Assembly (NCBI RefSeq): GCF_001186125.1
Contig: NW_014039958.1
Coordinates: 1 to 21,219 of the forward strand
Length of the DNA: 21,219 bases
Reading direction: 5' to 3'
DNA from: Sphaeroforma arctica JP610
Taxonomy: Eukaryota > Opisthokonta > Ichthyosporea > Ichthyophonida
The first letter of the stretch is position 1, and each line of letters begins with the position of its first letter. The translations under genes and the position numbers were made by a program. Below the pieces are notes generated by a model. The model saw nothing but the letters and a program-made list of their open reading frames with translations. It searched no databases and had not been told where the DNA came from. Below, in pieces: positions 10,269 to 21,219 of the stretch.

Positions 10269-11206
10269 NNNNNNNNNNNNNNNNNNNNNNNNNNNNNNNN
10301 NNNNNNNNNNNNNNNNNNNNNNNNNNNNNNNNNNNNNNNNNNNNNNNNNNNNNNNNNNNNNNNNNNNNNNNNNNNNNNNNNNNNNNNNNNNNNNNNNNNN
10401 NNNNNNNNNNNNNNNNNNNNNNNNNNNNNNNNNNNNNNNNNNNNNNNNNNNNNNNNNNNNNNNNNNNNNNNNNNNNNNNNNNNNNNNNNNNNNNNNNNNN
10501 NNNNNNNNNNNNNNNNNNNNNNNNNNNNNNNNNNNNNNNNNNNNNNNNNNNNNNNNNNNNNNNNNNNNNNNNNNNNNNNNNNNNNNNNNNNNNNNNNNNN
10601 NNNNNNNNNNNNNNNNNNNNNNNNNNNNNNNNNNNNNNNNNNNNNNNNNNNNNNNNNNNNNNNNNNNNNNNNNNNNNNNNNNNNNNNNNNNNNNNNNNNN
10701 NNNNNNNNNNNNNNNNNNNNNNNNNNNNNNNNNNNNNNNNNNNNNNNNNNNNNNNNNNNNNNNNNNNNNNNNNNNNNNNNNNNNNNNNNNNNNNNNNNNN
10801 NNNNNNNNNNNNNNNNNNNNNNNNNNNNNNNNNNNNNNNNNNNNNNNNNNNNNNNNNNNNNNNNNNNNNNNNNNNNNNNNNNNNNNNNNNNNNNNNNNNN
10901 NNNNNNNNNNNNNNNNNNNNNNNNNNNNNNNNNNNNNNNNNNNNNNNNNNNNNNNNNNNNNNNNNNNNNNNNNNNNNNNNNNNNNNNNNNNNNNNNNNNN
11001 NNNNNNNNNNNNNNNNNNNNNNNNNNNNNNNNNNNNNNNNNNNNNNNNNNNNNNNNNNNNNNNNNNNNNNNNNNNNNNNNNNNNNNNNNNNNNNNNNNNN
11101 NNNNNNNNNNNNNNNNNNNNNNNNNNNNNNNNNNNNNNNNNNNNNNNNNNNNNNNNNNNNNNNNNNNNNNNNNNNNNNNNNNNNNNNNNNNNNNNNNNNN
11201 NNNNNN
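10269..11206. other. Assembly gap (938 N)
   Basis: An unbroken run of N is flanked by AT-rich simple sequence on both sides (caatataa on the left, tatatacatatatta on the right). The gap may therefore hide a TA microsatellite and possibly the promoter or first exon of the minus-strand enzyme gene. Confidence 1.
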
Positions 11207-11771
11207 TATATACATATATTATAGATATGTGTATTTATATGTTTATGTGTATAACAACAACAACGGCGAACCCACCCACATCGTGAAGTAGCATATCTAC
11301 CTTCAGGTTCTCAATTAATACCTATTTCGAGGCGAGCTCACATTCCCACTATTCTTTCTTAGTGCAACAGTGCTGATATGTTCTCTTGGAGATATTCTGG
11401 CTTCCGATATATCATCAAGATCATATCGGAAACCATTGATTTCGTTCGTGTCATGAACCCGTGGAGATGGCGAACCAGCTGAGTCGAATGGCATTTTGCT
11501 CTTCAGAATTGGGTCTATTTGTGGCCACGTGCGGTTTTTATAACGCTTATAATTGGGTGTATAAAGACATTCTTGCGCGAGAAGACTCGGAATACATTCT
11601 ACTTGCTACATGGGTACTGCTGCAGTGCTGCTAAGAGGGCTCACATGCTACAGTAAACAGCCATAACACATAACTACATGAATATTATATTAGATTCCTC
11701 CTGAACAGAAAAGAAGCTTTTTTCTTCTCCGTAAACTAAACCCTACCCTATATATGGTAGCGAAATGCTTT
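11207..11771. other. Intergenic stretch, nothing recognised
   Basis: The left edge is TA-rich. A telo-box-like string, AAACCCTA, followed by CCCTA lies near 11738-11751, close to the start of the degenerate repeat described next. No coding exon is seen. Confidence 0.5.
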
Positions 11772-12001
11772 TTAGGGTTCCGCATTCCTGAAATAATAAC
11801 TTTTGGAGGCTATGTTGATATTTTAGTATTTTTAACACCAAAAATAAATAAATAGAATGTATGTTTAATTGGGTACTTAGGGTGTTCCACATTTGAGCTA
11901 GTTCTTGTCACTTGGTAGTTATGTAAATACTTTTCGAGAGAATAGGTATGAGATGTGCTAATAATGTTTATTTCGGTGGATGCTTAGAGTATTCCACATT
12001 T
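11772..12001 (+). repeat. Degenerate ~106-bp repeat with TTAGGGTnTTCCrCATT core
   Basis: Three related cores occur at about 11772-11786, 11877-11894 and 11984-12001, spaced 105 and 107 bp apart. The last two share a longer left arm (AATGTTTA-like sequence and GG.T) as well as the core. A single TTTAGGG sits just beyond the third core at 12011-12017. This looks like an old, decayed short tandem array. The third copy overlaps the probable Sec13 polyadenylation signal. Confidence 0.5.
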
Positions 12002-12004
12002 ATT
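11999..12004 (-). promoter_or_regulatory. Probable Sec13 polyadenylation signal (AATAAA)
   Basis: Minus-strand AATAAA lies about 86 bases beyond the Sec13 stop codon. A second copy lies at 11967-11972. Either could direct 3' end formation. Confidence 0.55.
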
Positions 12005-12089
12005 TTTGGGTTTAGGGTGCCAATTAACTTTTACGCCTTTAACGGTTTAGTCCGTTGTGGATTCGTGCGATAGAACAAGGCTATGTCGT

Positions 12090-15000
12090 TCACTGAGTGT
12101 CTACGACCTGCATGAGCTGCCATTCATTCCCAACGGCTTCCTTCCAGAGGGTAACCTGGAGTATAAATACAATTGTTTAGTTCGATATATCACTATGGTG
12201 CAGACTGCACAGTTGAAGCATATCATTTGCAAGGTAAAATATTTAGCTATTACTTTACCCGAAACATAGAATCTATGGTGTCGATCGGAATCTCAGAACG
12301 ATGACATGTTTTCGTATTGGATGTTCATCGCGATCATTGAAACACATCATTCACTCAATAGTAGGATCCCTCATCGACCTTGACATACATTCCCGGAAAC
12401 GCATACAATTGATGCAAAGCAAGTAAGTCTCGTTTCAGCTTACCTTATCACCACACGTTACGGCTAGAATATTCCCAGTCACACTCCATGACACTCGCCA
12501 GACTACATCGTTGAATTGATGATTTTTTCCTCCTAGCTCATGCGCCTTCCACTCTTCGCCCTCTAGTGTCCATATGTAAACTTTCATATCCTATTTTAAG
12601 CGTAGTCATTTACAGCAAAAGTATATTAGCATGTTTGTCAGTTCCTTGGATACATCTTACTGGACTATGTGTGAGCGAAATAAGTGCTGGGCTCAAAACT
12701 CTCAGCGCGGGTGTATTTGCGATGGGTCAGGAACTGGTATAATCAGTATTGTGTATTTTTGGAGAGTGCGCATACGAGTGCAACAAGCAATGTGCGAATG
12801 TGAGTTGATATTTAGTGGTATATGCGCGCCCGAAGTCAGGTCATACAATACACATGGTGATCGGCAACACTAAAGGTTAAACAACAGTCAAATGAAAACG
12901 TATCTACGGTCAATATATAAACCGCACGAAACAAGCAGTATAGTTTGATAGACATCGGTGAACAACACAGTGATCACAACCTCCAAAACCTATCGCGAAT
13001 AGAATCAGTGCATACCTGTCCACACGTGGCGACAACGGAGGCGGGCATCCCGATAGATGGAGCCCAGGCAATGTCCCTCACCCAATCGTCATGTGCGCTT
13101 TTACTGCCTTCCCTCTTCAGCTCACCTATTGCAATCCATACGCCCTCCTAATTTGAGGATGTCAAGTTGGAGGTTGTTAGACACTAATTTTAGGTGGCGG
13201 CATGACACGGCAAATGCAATTAATTCAATATACACTCCAGGATGAGTTAGAATGTGTCTAGAGATTTTGAGCCACTCTTTTGGTTTCTTTCTCAGAAATA
13301 CGTGAACCATCGCGTGGTCACAACTCATCGAATCTGTTATGATTGGCCAAGACACAAAAAATAAGACTACCAATCAACCGAGATATATTGCAAAATGCCT
13401 CACCCAGGAGTGCTATTTATAGTCCTCACCCACATATCCAGGTTTTCTAGCATAGCGTATTCTGCACAGTTACTTGTCTTGTAGGCGCACTCTCGCACGC
13501 CCCAGTAACTTCAAAAGTATCATTTAAATACCATTTAGCACCACACGCACTTACAATCAATTCCCAAATCTTAGCTTTGTTATCGCATCCCGCTGTGGCC
13601 AATCGGGGGTTCGCTTGTTCTTGGTATGGGCCCCAAGATACTGCATTGACACCCTCGCCGTGGGTATCTTGACTTACGTATGACTGTGACGAGGAAACGA
13701 TTTCGGTTAAATGAATATACACAGACTGATTCCTACTTCTTCTGATATTCTATTTGACCTTGCATATATATGGAATTGTGATCCCATGAAACTAGTTCAA
13801 ATATGAAATACATTCTAATTATAACTGTGTCAATTAAGTTGATCGCGATTTCTATATGGCAACGTTAAATGGGTCCATGCGAAACTCATTTAAAAGCGAT
13901 GGTTAAGTTGCGCTTACAGCACAGTATTGGAATATCCACAGCCTCGCTATAGTCGCCATCCATGCGTATGTAAAATTCTACCTTTGCAAATTCTAAGCGA
14001 ACACAAGCGCGTGGCCGATACTATATCTGAAGAACAATACGGTTACGTTCAAGGTGCCAGCATCTGATATAATTTCACTCCACATTTGTACGCTACCGTT
14101 GTAGAAAGCAATTGCAGGCAAGCGCGTGGAAAAATCTAGGTCGTCTGGCAAAATGAAACGAATACGATTGAGAAACCACTATCTCTGACATTCTCACTCT
14201 AAATTTGGTGAATGACGTATACAATATGTGCACAACAGACTCTATCGTTTTAGGGCTCCAAGTGCTGCAAATACCTTAACCCATGTAGAATCCTCCGGGT
14301 TGTATGTAACTACGGACACGTTCCCGTCAGCTGATCCACAAGCAAGTCGAAGACCGTATTCGTGCGGACACCAAGCTACAGAATTTACTGTACGTATACA
14401 ATATATTTTAACGGAATTGAAAAGGAAAAAATAAGCCAAATATTCTTTCCAATTTTCAGACCCTTACCAGAGCTTCGAGAACAACAAACATATTCTACCA
14501 GCCACACAGCATCTGATTGAACCTAAAACAAGGCTTATGCAAACGATCTTACGGACGACCTACACGTCCCCTCAAGTCTAACATCCTACCTATGTACAGG
14601 TACTCAAAAAACCCCCAAATCCGACCTTTAGGGGCCGTGTAGGATATGCTTTCGATATATATAAATATATATTGATTTTCCGTGCATTCTAAAAAGCACG
14701 TTCAAGTAAATGCTGTAAGGGCCTCGAAGGCAACCTATTTCCCAGCTATGTGTTTGGCGAGAGACGCTGAGCAGATGTGAGGGGGTCTAATTCTCCATCA
14801 ACATTTTGACAAGCGCAAGAATTCAGAACGGTTGGAGAATACATACCCTAGTACACACACAATCTTTGATAAAGGATACGTGCTATTCCTCACAGATCAC
14901 ATGAACTTGACTAACTATCGAACAAACACATGAGTGTGTAAAGTTGAGTTTATACGGCGACGCTCACTGTGATTGTAACCACGCAAATGCCACCAAAAAC

Positions 15001-16542
15001 AAGTAACCAAATCAAACGAACACACATACCGCTCGACGAGTGCAGCGATACGGAAGACGAATCCCATGCCATTTGCCATTGACCGTTGTTTTCCTTCCAC
15101 ACTATAACCTTGTTGTCGTAGGAACACGATGCTAGCAAATTACCAAACTTCGGGTGCGCCCAACTCACTTGCCACACGGCTCCTGCGCAAAGAATTGTGA
15201 ATTTGGTTGCTTAGTTCTGTTCGTCTTTGTCGCAGAGTAGAACACAGGACGCTCCAAAAAGACATTAAACTCAGTGCAACTATGCATAGATGTACCGACA
15301 CTTGACCGAACAGCAACAACAACGTCAAGAGCACACACAAGCAAATGCCAGGTTAAAAAGACTTGCACACACATACATTCATGACTTGCGCGCAAGATAC
15401 ACCTAGTGAGTAATTCTGCGCAAGCATACAACCTAGGAAACAGCAAAGGGTTTGCAATATTTGCTCAAAGAGTCCGTCGCACGGACTGTATCGAATTAGC
15501 ACACATGCAACTGGACAATATACTATGTAAAAAATGTAGCGAGAACACCATATGATTTCCTTTCCATCTAAAAATATTGAAAGGAATAACCATAGACTCT
15601 ATGGACCGTATAGCCCCGAAACGTGAGTTTTATACTAAATCATTATATTTGTCTGCTCAAGTGTCAAGTTCAATACTATTTAAAACAAAACAAAGCTCGT
15701 CTTCGGCCAACCTGCTCAGATATTAAACCAGATAGATCGAAACCACCACAAGAATTGGAAAAGCGTTCGGCTTGTATGGTACCGTCAATTGTCAAAATCA
15801 AAAGGAGACTCAAGTATTACCTGTGTGGCCTTTTAGTTCTGCGATGGCCTGATATTGGCCAGTCTCGATCACGTCGAACAATCTCACGGTGCGGTCAGAG
15901 GAGGCTGTAGCCAACTTCCGACTGTAATAGTCTAATTGAGCATCATGCTGTTGGGTGGAAGGGAATGGAACCGATGCTATTAATCACGCCGCATGAGGAT
16001 ATGTGTAATGCACGCGCCGATCACAGGAAAATACAAAAAAAACACTCCATGAACTTGCCCAGTGTACACTACCACCATTGTGACACCCAGCCAGAATAAC
16101 TGAGACATAACTTTGTAGGTGAAGGTATAGTGACGTATCTTGGGCCACGGTATCAATGCAAAAAAGCCGTCGGTTAGTATTTCTAACACGTATTCAGTAC
16201 GATAGGGACTTTTCACGTCTGCCTGTGCACCTATAGGCCAACAGACCGTACGTTCAACATCTACATATCGGTTATGCACCAACAGTAGCACTTGAGGTAT
16301 ACATATGCAAGACTAACTGACTACATAAATAAAGCGCTGCGAGGACAACACAATCCTATACGACCAGGTGGCAGGTGTGTTCCACCATATATAATGAAAG
16401 CACTTGGTAATCGGAAATATTTAATCTTTCTTTCCAAATCGACATAATGTACATAGGCCCAGGCAGAGACAGTCACGTACAGAATGCGCGTACTTACAAT
16501 CATGTCATCATGCATCGTATTGATGGTCTGCTCCGTTGACAC
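12090..16542 (-). CDS. SEC13: Sec13, WD40 COPII and nuclear-pore scaffold protein
   Basis: Eight exons are recognised by homology and phase: 16542-16498, 15947-15821, 15182-15030, 14387-14275, 13683-13555, 13147-13016, 12590-12444 and 12155-12090, giving 303 residues plus a short missing first exon. Human Sec13 has about 322 residues and the yeast protein 297. The order matches the family: [122 protein letters not shown], and a final [13 protein letters not shown] before the stop. These are the six WD40 blades of an open propeller, which takes its seventh blade from Sec31 in the COPII coat or from Nup145C/Nup96 in the nuclear pore. All introns are GT-AG with consistent phase. Nothing in the reading frame looks broken, so this is the intact housekeeping copy as far as seen. 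Confidence 0.97.
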
Positions 16543-16717
16543 CTGATAAAGCGTGAGTAAGAAACCGAATATATAAGCGAATTTCCCGCATAAAATAACC
16601 CGCGAACTAAGTTTGGCAACATGGCACAGCTGTTCCAATTGCGACAACAAAAGTTCATAAAACCTAGGCACTCACAGATGTCCCAAACAACGATTCAAGT
16701 AACGGTGGAACATCTAC

Positions 16718-16732
16718 CAAATGGTTAGTCAT
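16718..16732 (-). other. Candidate first coding exon of Sec13 (MTNHL)
   Basis: Sec13 exon 16542-16498 starts in phase 0 just after an acceptor and has no ATG at its head. Upstream, ATG ACT AAC CAT TTG is followed by gtagat and would join in phase 0 to give MTNHLVSTEQT. Family N termini are short and variable, so homology cannot decide. Other small ATG exons between 16560 and 16900 are possible. Confidence 0.3.
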
Positions 16733-16910
16733 ATTTCAAAACAGGCAGCACTGATACCCTCGTATAGAATCGGAAAAGATATTCATTCATATTCCTATCA
16801 TGATGACAGGTTGAGCACATTCTATTAGCTTCGAGAGAAGAGCTCGCATAATTTCTACCGTACGCGGTGAACACTTCACACGAGAATACGAGCTCGATCA
16901 ATATAATACA

Positions 16911-16911
<1 letters not shown>
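16733..16911. promoter_or_regulatory. Presumed Sec13 5' flank
   Basis: This lies between the candidate Sec13 start and the TA repeat block. No TATA box, initiator or other named motif can be defended. Its role is inferred only from position. Confidence 0.25.
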
Positions 16912-16966
<55 letters not shown>

Positions 16967-16991
16967 CATATATACATATATATATATATAT
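16912..16991. repeat. (TA)n microsatellite with TACATA interruptions
   Basis: About 80 bp of alternating TA is broken by three TACATA units. It is pure simple sequence. Open frames running through it (for example 16898-17119, minus) are low-complexity artefacts. Confidence 0.97.
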
Positions 16992-17259
16992 GAACACGTA
17001 CTTGTAAACATCTCTTCCACACGATCAAAGAAATAAAATACATTCATTATATACACAACCACATGCACACATATAGTTGATAAATATAAGTATGTAAATG
17101 TATTCAAATACATATGCAAATATATACAGAAATTGATTCATAAGCACACTGGCACCCACATACGCTTACATATATCAATACACACACACACACATCTATA
17201 TTTACATTTATAAATAATTTACACAAAAATATGAGAAAAATATAATACATAACAAACAA

Positions 17260-17261
<2 letters not shown>
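16992..17261. other. AT-rich spacer between TA repeats, with a (CA)n run
   Basis: The spacer is very AT-rich and contains a short CACACA run at about 17180-17193. No gene or RNA is seen. Confidence 0.7.

Positions 17262-17322
<61 letters not shown>
17262..17322. repeat. (TA)n microsatellite
   Basis: A second TA tract of about 60 bp has one TT step near its middle, so it is a near-perfect self-complementary sequence able to extrude as a hairpin. Like the 16.9-kb tract it is prone to assembly and length error. Confidence 0.97.
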
Positions 17323-19080
17323 AATCTACATGCATGTGATTTCTTTTCTAAGTATACCTAGTACAATTTCAGTCTATCGAAACACACGCATGTTTATGTA
17401 GTTCTGGAGCCTGTGCATAAAATTTACGAAGGTGATTATATACTAGCCGTACTACCGATATAGTATACAAATTGTCTACTCGTATATACTATCATAGATG
17501 TTGAGTTAGCATAGGAATCTGTGAAGGTAGGCCATGATATCCTATATATATGCGACCTATGGGTAAGGACTTGGTTTTGGTACAACTTGCCCGAGTCACT
17601 GTTTGCTCTCAGATCGCTTTCTGCATTGTCACCATGGTCCTAAACTTACCATTCTGACGTTTCTTTCTGGATCTCCGATATCAGTAAAAAAATGTTGTCG
17701 TTTAAGTATGCACACACTACTCCCAGACGGATTGAACTAATACGCGAAACTGCGAGTGCAATATGGATCTCAGGCTTTGCAGATAATAAATACATAAGCT
17801 GCTATTTAAGTATTTATCCGTATTCTGTGTGGTATTCTTTATTTTTGTGTATTTAACATTTCAATACAGATGCACAGAACCACACAAAGCAAACTTTGTG
17901 GAAATGCAGGAGCAGCTGCCCCCTATTTCGAAGAATGGGTGCATGTAACACGACTCAATGGGTCAAGGGTAATGGGGCCCACTGTTCTCGGAGTCTCATA
18001 TACGAATCCGGGACAGGATAATTTCTGCTCAAATCTGACAAACCTAAAACGATATTCCCTCCAAAATCCCCTTGACACCTTTCCGAACCAATCGCACATC
18101 GATATCTTAGCTTTACTAAAAGCAAGCGATCTGAGTCGATTTCGTTTGTGGATTCAAAATTTATCGTCGTCGCTTATTTGACTACACCGGCATTTAGGTT
18201 TGGCGAGGTGCCATGTTGTTCATCGTCCTCCTGTGGTGCAAATTGATATCGCTTTCGGTTTGATAACCTTACTTAGAACTAAAGCTTCTATACCACGTTT
18301 GGATCGCCAAGATTTTATGTATCACAATGAGAGGTATTCGCACACGTGCAAATTTACCAACGCAAATGCATATGAAAGTATGTATGTATCAAACAATAAG
18401 ACTGACGAGAATTAGTTACAGGATACTACTTGCAAGCTTTCCATATTCGCAAGTTCACCTCCGGCCAAGAAACGTAATTAAAAACCTTCAAAAAGTCTTT
18501 ATAATCAAAACACTATGAGTAGAAAAAGGACCACCCGCAGTACGGCGAAATCTATTAAAAGGTACCGTTGTTTCCATTGGAAATATGGCATATGTATATT
18601 TGCCCTACAAAATAGTGTAAGCAAAGCAAATTGCTCCATACGCAGTACCTTGTGATTATATCTCGTAAGAGTTATTACTATATGGGGATCCACAACCGTG
18701 AATAGACTTGCACTTCACTATGATTGCAATCATATGGCAGTGCTCCGTGTGCAAAAAGCTCGTTGAGATTTACGGCGTACCATACATTGACGATTACTAC
18801 ACAAATTAGTTTATCAAAAAACGACGATGGCGTCGCAGGTCTTCCATGTTCTACTATTCTTTATCAATCTCATCTACGCAATCGAGATCTGCAATCATCG
18901 AGCGTGACAAAATTGTACATATATCGCATCGAGGTATGCACATAGAGCGAGAAAACGCACTTGCTTTAGATCCTACGAAAGATTGTATTATGTGCCAAAA
19001 CGCACTCCCAATTGTGCCATACACCTAATGCCACAAACTACAAGTAATAAGTGATTAGCGCCCACAAAATCTATAATCAG
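17323..19080. other. Upstream region and unresolved 5' exons of the bHLH-zipper gene
   Basis: The plus-strand bHLH gene must have more coding sequence here, because its first resolved exon begins with a split codon and no start codon. Candidate pieces exist. One ATG-led frame follows an acceptor (tttcaatacag) at 17870, with a gtaatg donor at about 17971. A second is at 18200-18377, ending at a gtatgt donor. A third is serine-containing, at about 18835-18931, ending at a gtatgc donor. None joins the 19081 exon in phase by itself (phase 2 is needed), and none has a recognised domain, so I leave them unassigned. Confidence 0.4.
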
Positions 19081-20617
19081 AAAAAATAGTGCACTGAATG
19101 CCGAGGACCTACCAAACGCTAAACAAGCAAAGGTGGATGCCCAAGCAGCATCAGCTTTACCACAAATAGGATTACGTCCGATAGTCCGGCGAAGTGCAAC
19201 TGTTCCAATTGCAAGTACATTGTGCGATTATGAGGCCAACCCAGGGGGTGCGATTCTGACTGACCCTGGGCATAAGCAGGTATGGCACACTATATCTACA
19301 CAACACATCAATATGAGTCGCTGCCGCGGCTGTCGGGCATATTGCAACCCGAAGCATCATTGTTCTCAAGCCTTCGTTGGCATGTTGCTCCAATCAAAGA
19401 GAGTGATATTGCTTTGTCACACGTCTGCACAGGGCTATATATGTTCAACTGAAGCGATGTATGTGGCAAGACACATGCAGCATCCGACAGAACAATACCC
19501 TAAGCAGCTGCAACAGTCTTTGTCATCGCCAGCTGCCCTCAGCAAATCTCCGGCAGCTACAAAGTCGAGCGAAAAACCAGAGCGTAAAATGGCTAATCGA
19601 GATACGGAGCAGAAACGTCGTGACATGTTCAAGGCGAGCATCGAAGATTTGCGTTTAGAAGTGGTATGCGTTCTTGATGATCTTGAAACTTGCAAAATAT
19701 GTTCGATGTAAAGCAAAACAGTCCGAAGGCAACTTTTCTGGTTCGAGGCACGCATAGACAAAAATCGGTAGCGTATGATAATATGGTTCTTCTGCGAGCC
19801 TCATATTGCCATGTTGTTTGTTTCAACCAGACCATGCAGTTGAAGTTCCAGAACAAGCAGGCGGGAAATCTTACTACTTTACCACACCCCCAAACCTACA
19901 CAAAAGCTGAAGTTCTCAGAGAGGGTATGAGTATAATTGAAGTTTCGGAGTTGTTTTCGGATCACTTGACTTTCATAAAGCTATATCCATTGTACTGCAC
20001 ACATGTTAGAGATGCCGCAGTCCTGGCTGTTGCCTATCGACTTCAAATTTAGCATAGTCAACTGTACACGATGTATGATAGTTTTTATTGAGAGTGTATT
20101 AAGAGGGGTGGAATGATAGCATAAAACTTCGAGCGTCAGATTCGTTACTCGCGAACAAGTAAATCACTTTGTAATTGTTGCCTGATACAGCTGTTGACTG
20201 TCTCAAATGGCTTCAAGATCGTTACACGGAAGTATTACAGCAGAAGCACGAACTTCAACTGAAAACCAGTTGTGGACTTTCAATCGCCAAGATTCAAGAA
20301 CCCCCGGACGCAGATGCGTCTGAACCAGAGTATGTGCCATTGAATTGTCAATATCCACACACCTGTACCAGAAAAAACGGAACTACGTTAACAATGCCCA
20401 TTTGATACGTTCGAGCTCTGGCCAGTTTGCGTAAAGATTTCGGGAGGAGCATATACATTTTCTAATAGTTAGAGCGCCGTCTTGAACAAGACAGGTGGAT
20501 ATAATACGCTGATATTAGGAAACGAATATACACAACGATCGCGTAATCACATTCATACTGTTATGAACACACAGGAAGAGCCTCTCGTCGTCATCGGAAC
20601 CATCTTCAATTCATTGA
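19081..20617 (+). CDS. bHLH leucine-zipper transcription factor (3' part)
   Basis: Five exons join in phase: 19081-19279, 19433-19663, 19831-19924, 20191-20329 and 20575-20617. The second carries a basic region and helix 1 (KPERKMANRDTEQKRRDMF, then KASIEDLRLEV). The third carries a loop and the start of helix 2 (TYTKAEVLRE). The fourth completes helix 2 and a short zipper (AVDCLKWLQDRYTEVLQQ, then KHELQLK), with L-V-L at heptad spacing. The helix 2 codon split at 19924/20191 gives Ala exactly where bHLH proteins expect it. The E-x-x-R-R DNA-contact pattern is present, but the usual His four residues before that Glu is Asn. The tail is acidic and then Ser-rich (DADASEPE, SLSSSSEPSS). It should dimerise and bind E-box-like DNA in the nucleus; partner and targets are unknown. 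The N terminus is missing, and the first listed exon has no domain. Confidence 0.75.
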
Positions 20618-20697
20618 GAACTGTCCCTAGAGGAATTGATTTCAGCCCCGCCATTACCGCTGAAAGTACACTTATATAAACACAGAGAATACTTGTG

Positions 20698-20741
20698 AAT
20701 AAACCTATTGTGATCCTTATTTCTACTATCCATAAAATAAA
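20698..20741 (+). promoter_or_regulatory. Probable polyadenylation signals of the bHLH-zipper gene
   Basis: AATAAA occurs at 20698-20703 and again at 20736-20741, about 80-120 bases beyond the proposed stop codon at 20615-20617. An alternative last-exon frame stops at 20677-20679, and the same signals would serve it. Confidence 0.55.
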
Positions 20742-20982
20742 ATCCAATTCGATGTGTCTATTAGTATAATACCGGAAGAGAGCTAAATGAGTATAAACCA
20801 TATACATTTTAGACTAAAGACGTGCACTGACGTATACATTCTAACGAAGCTGGATAGGCCCGACCCCTGCTGGTAATTTCACATGCAAGATTGCTTGCAA
20901 GCCTTGTCGCGAATAATGCAACGAACAAGTATGTGAACAAAACAATACTATTTTTTGGGCCAGTAGATGAGACTTTACATAT

Positions 20983-21171
20983 ATGCTTGTATATAAATGT
21001 GTATATATTCTCGTATACATGCATATATGTACATATATACATACATACATACATACATAAATACATCATGTATATATACACGCACACACAACTATATATA
21101 TATATATATATTGTAGACAGATATAGATAGATACAGAAATATAATATAGTTGCATATATATATATAACTGC

Positions 21172-21202
<31 letters not shown>

Positions 21203-21219
21203 CATATACTACACACACA
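20983..21219. repeat. Simple-sequence block: (TA)n, (CATA)n, (CA)n
   Basis: The right edge of the window is a mosaic of CATA tetranucleotides (about 21039-21060), a CACACA run and several TA tracts. Open frames on both strands here are rich in Tyr, Ile, Cys and His because of the repeats and are not genes. Confidence 0.95.

Noticed and set aside
10223-11215. Open frame of 330 residues spanning the gap
   Set aside because: It is almost entirely N; the open frame is an artefact.
16898-17119. Small Tyr/Ile-rich minus-strand protein
   Set aside because: It translates the TA microsatellite and has no independent coding evidence. The same applies to the frames at 20809-21216.
16912-17322. CRISPR-like or origin-like repeat array
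   Set aside because: The repeats are uninterrupted TA dinucleotides without unique spacers, in a clearly eukaryotic context.
19133-19711. A single 192-residue open frame as a stand-alone gene
   Set aside because: It contains a CAG|gtatgg donor at 19279, a pyrimidine-rich acceptor at 19432 and a gtatgc donor at 19663. Only two exons within it fit the bHLH-zipper gene.
1-21219. Retroelement, virus-like or DNA-transposon copies
   Set aside because: I saw no reverse transcriptase, integrase, capsid or transposase motif and no long terminal or inverted repeats on either strand.

Overview
The window is nuclear DNA from an intron-rich eukaryote. Genes are split into short exons (43 to about 290 bp) by GT-AG introns of roughly 80 to 850 bp. 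Long (TA)n tracts, an Illumina-style N gap and ordinary eukaryotic polyadenylation signals are present. I cannot name the species. A bHLH-zipper factor beside an intron-rich Sec13 would suit a unicellular relative of animals or another large-genome protist, but this is only inference.

Layout, left to right. Positions 1-3900 are mostly non-coding and hold a tRNA-Glu(CUC) gene (902-973, minus) with its T-run terminator. Positions 3941-10111 (minus) hold one gene that I could reconstruct as 15 phase-compatible exons, 2700 nt and 899 codons. Its product has an N-terminal signal anchor, then a domain like the N-terminal beta-propeller-type (GH43-like) region of plant GINT1 (glucosamine inositolphosphorylceramide transferase). 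Two closely spaced membrane segments follow, and then an HtrL/YibB-type (WlaTC-like) domain where GINT1 carries a GT64 glycosyltransferase. This chimera is the most interesting item in the window. A 938-base N gap (10269-11206) lies just upstream of it.

Positions 12090-16542 (minus) encode Sec13, the WD40 COPII and nuclear-pore scaffold, in eight recognised exons plus a tiny unresolved first exon. A TA-rich intergenic block (16.9-17.3 kb) separates it from a plus-strand gene whose 3' half (19081-20617) encodes a bHLH-leucine-zipper transcription factor. The upstream exons of that gene are not resolved. The right edge is simple-sequence DNA.

The three protein genes do not form an operon or an evident functional cluster. 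Sec13 and the chimeric enzyme both concern the secretory pathway, but their adjacency is probably chance. No retroelement, virus-derived element or CRISPR array was recognised.
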